Assembly: GCF_002201535.1 (NCBI RefSeq)
Contig: NZ_NIWW01000007.1
Coordinates: 62,001 to 126,000, forward strand
Source: Lacimicrobium sp. SS2-24
GTDB taxonomy: Bacteria; Pseudomonadota; Gammaproteobacteria; Enterobacterales; Alteromonadaceae
Direction of reading: 5' to 3'
Length of the DNA stretch: 64,000 nucleotides
Positions 62,375 through 64,000 of this stretch are shown piece after piece; the first letter of the stretch is position 1; every line of letters begins with the position of its first letter. A program made the translations under genes and the position numbers. The notes beneath the pieces were generated by a model. That model did not search any database. It was not told the DNA's origin and saw only the letters and a list, made by a program, of their open reading frames with translations.

Positions 62375-64000
62375 TCATTGCGGCTTACTGCTGATCAGCC
62401 AGCCACGCATGAAACTGAACATTCCAAGTCCGGCCATTGCCACACCATACCAGCCACTCACAGGATAAAGAGGGAGCAGAGTTCCTGTCACGATCAGCGT
62501 GCTACCGAGTAACTGATACCTGCGGCTGCGGTGTTGCTGATGTTGCTGTTGCTGCAATGCACTGATCCATTGCTGTTGCTGCTGTGGCAAATGCTTCAGC
62601 TGTTTGAGGGTATCGAATAACAGGTCAGGCACTTCCGGCATTTTTTCTGACCAGTACGGCAGGTTTGCGCGGACTTTTTTAAACAGCGCTTTTGCGCCGA
62701 TTTGCTCCTGCATCCAGTTTTCCAGAAAGGGCTTGGCAGTCTGCCACAGGTCGAGCTGTGGATAGAGTTGCCGCCCCAGCCCCTCAATATAAAGCAGGGT
62801 CTTTTGCAGCAAGACTAATTGAGGTTGTACCTGCATATTAAACTTACGTGCGGTATTAAACAGTTGCAATAACACGATGCCAAAGCTGATATCGGCCAGC
62901 GGTTTTTGAAATATGGGCTCGCATACAGTGCGCACAGCCACTTCGAATTCTTCCAGATCTGTATCTGCGGGTACCCAACCAGAATCCACATGGAGTTCTG
63001 CCACTTTGCGGTAGTCACGGTTAAAAAAGGCGACGAAATTTTCAGCCAGATAGCGCTTATCCTCCCGGTTGAGGGTGCCCACAATGCCAAAGTCGATGCC
63101 GATATATTGGGGATCTGCAGGATTGTCCGTGGCCACAAAAATGTTGCCCGGGTGCATGTCTGCATGAAAAAAGCTGTCGCGGAATACCTGAGTGAAAAAG
63201 ACTTCGACTCCGCGCTCGGCGAGTTTTTTCATATCGGTTCCCTGCGCATGCAGGGCTTCGATATCAGCAACCGGAATACCATGGATGCGTTCCATAACCA
63301 TGACGTTCTTACGGCAAAAATCGCTGTAAATATGGGGAATATACAAGGAACGGGAATCTTCGAAATTGCGCTTTAACTGAATGCCGTTGGAGGCTTCCTG
63401 TAACAGATTCAGTTCCTCGAGAATGGTTTTCTCATATTCTTTTACCACTTCTACCGGGCGCAGCCTTTTACCATCAGGCAGCCATCTCTGTACCAGTGCG
63501 GCCAGGGTGTACAGCAGTTCAATGTCGGCATGGATGGTTGCATCGATGCGGGGTCGAATCACTTTTACGACCACGTGTTCGCCGCCGGGTTTTAGTCGCG
63601 CAGTGTGTACCTGGGCGATGGAAGCAGAGGCAAGGGGATCGGTAGAAAATTCATCAAACAACTCGTCGATACGCTTCAGCCCCAGTGCCTTCTCAATGGT
63701 CTGACGGGCCAGGGTGCTGTCAAACGGCGGCACCTTGTCCTGCAGCAGTGTGAGCTCGTCTGCGATATCCGGCGGCAGCAGGTCGCGACGGGTTGATAGC
63801 ATCTGACCAAATTTGATAAACACCGGTCCCAGAGATTGCAGTGCCAGACGAATCCGTTCGCCACGGGATTTGTCAGGGTATTTATTGCGCAGCCAGAAGG
63901 CAGTGTAACGTGCCCCTTTCGCATACCATGGCAGCCAGCGAGGCGGGATCAGTTCATCGAGACCATGTTGTAACAAGGTTTTTTTTATGGTGTACAGACG
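62375..64000 (-). CDS. ubiB: UbiB, ubiquinone biosynthesis kinase-like protein (5' end beyond the window)
   Basis: Atypical kinase-like ATPase needed for ubiquinone synthesis, probably acting on membrane lipid intermediates. It has the KFGQ motif in [11 protein letters not shown], the Ala-rich nucleotide loop (ASASIAQVH), the catalytic HADMHPGNI and DFG segments, and C-terminal hydrophobic helices (about 490-525). The frame stays open to position 64000 and reads [19 protein letters not shown], which matches the N terminus of other UbiB proteins, so the gene continues past the edge by only a few codons. The order ubiB next to tatABC is conserved. Confidence 0.95.
   Translation of the reverse strand, partial: RLYTIKKTLLQHGLDELIPPRWLPWYAKGARYTAFWLRNKYPDKSRGERIRLALQSLGPVFIKFGQMLSTRRDLLPPDIADELTLLQDKVPPFDSTLARQTIEKALGLKRIDELFDEFSTDPLASASIAQVHTARLKPGGEHVVVKVIRPRIDATIHADIELLYTLAALVQRWLPDGKRLRPVEVVKEYEKTILEELNLLQEASNGIQLKRNFEDSRSLYIPHIYSDFCRKNVMVMERIHGIPVADIEALHAQGTDMKKLAERGVEVFFTQVFRDSFFHADMHPGNIFVATDNPADPQYIGIDFGIVGTLNREDKRYLAENFVAFFNRDYRKVAELHVDSGWVPADTDLEEFEVAVRTVCEPIFQKPLADISFGIVLLQLFNTARKFNMQVQPQLVLLQKTLLYIEGLGRQLYPQLDLWQTAKPFLENWMQEQIGAKALFKKVRANLPYWSEKMPEVPDLLFDTLKQLKHLPQQQQQWISALQQQQHQQHRSRRYQLLGSTLIVTGTLLPLYPVSGWYGVAMAGLGMFSFMRGWLISSKPQ

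Overview
The window is chromosomal DNA of a gammaproteobacterium, most likely an Alteromonadales/Alteromonadaceae member. The evidence is gene order and protein resemblance: a gsp operon next to cysQ-nudE-yrfG-hslR-hslO, amiB-mutL-miaA-hfq-hflX-hflK-hflC-yjeT-purA, trxA divergent from rhlB-gppA, rsd divergent from nudC, and tatABC-tatD-hemB next to ubiB. Most of it is compact housekeeping DNA. I saw no rRNA, tRNA, CRISPR array, complete insertion sequence or prophage.

Layout. 0.1-4.1 kb: yheT-yheU, then convergent nudE-cysQ-yceI, then yrfG. 4.1-15.4 kb: a complete twelve-gene type II secretion operon, gspC to gspN, on the minus strand. 15.6-16.9 kb: heat-shock pair hslR-hslO. 16.9-22.2 kb: an accessory insertion between hslO and pckA. 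It holds a decayed yjjX, a membrane diguanylate cyclase, a decayed YdeI/OmpD-associated gene, a small outer-membrane barrel, a secreted esterase, a small secreted protein, long gene-poor stretches and hints of an eroded integron-like site. 22.3-30.3 kb: pckA, fklB, an exported protein of unknown function, an M19 dipeptidase, pepQ and slt. 30.6-34 kb: fadBA behind a long palindrome of the PsrA type. 34.1-46.7 kb (minus): purA, yjeT, a kynureninase-like PLP enzyme, hflC, hflK, hflX, hfq, miaA, mutL, amiB, tsaE and nnr. 46.7-50.7 kb: queG, hemE, a candidate small RNA, nudC and rsd. 50.8-55.5 kb: rho, trxA, rhlB and gppA. 55.6-64 kb: hemB, a second diguanylate cyclase, tatD, a periplasmic protein, tatCBA, a divergent exported protein, and ubiB running off the right edge.

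How the genes connect. Tat and type II secretion are both encoded here, so folded proteins exported by Tat could be passed on by the Gsp machine. RNA biology is dense: Hfq, MiaA, QueG, RhlB, Rho and HflX. A candidate Hfq-type sRNA lies between hemE and nudC. Two diguanylate cyclases with intact active-site and inhibitory-site motifs sit in different contexts, one in the accessory insertion and one inside the tat-hemB gene string.

Most notable observations: the unassigned structured small RNA (about 49146-49232) with its own extended -10 promoter and intrinsic terminator; the yjjX remnant, whose frame is restored by removing one copy of a 4-base duplication; the decayed YdeI fragment; the palindrome before fadBA; the non-cysteine (Mg-type) metal region of HemB; and the touching divergent start codons of nnr and queG. 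I found no clear new multi-gene system.
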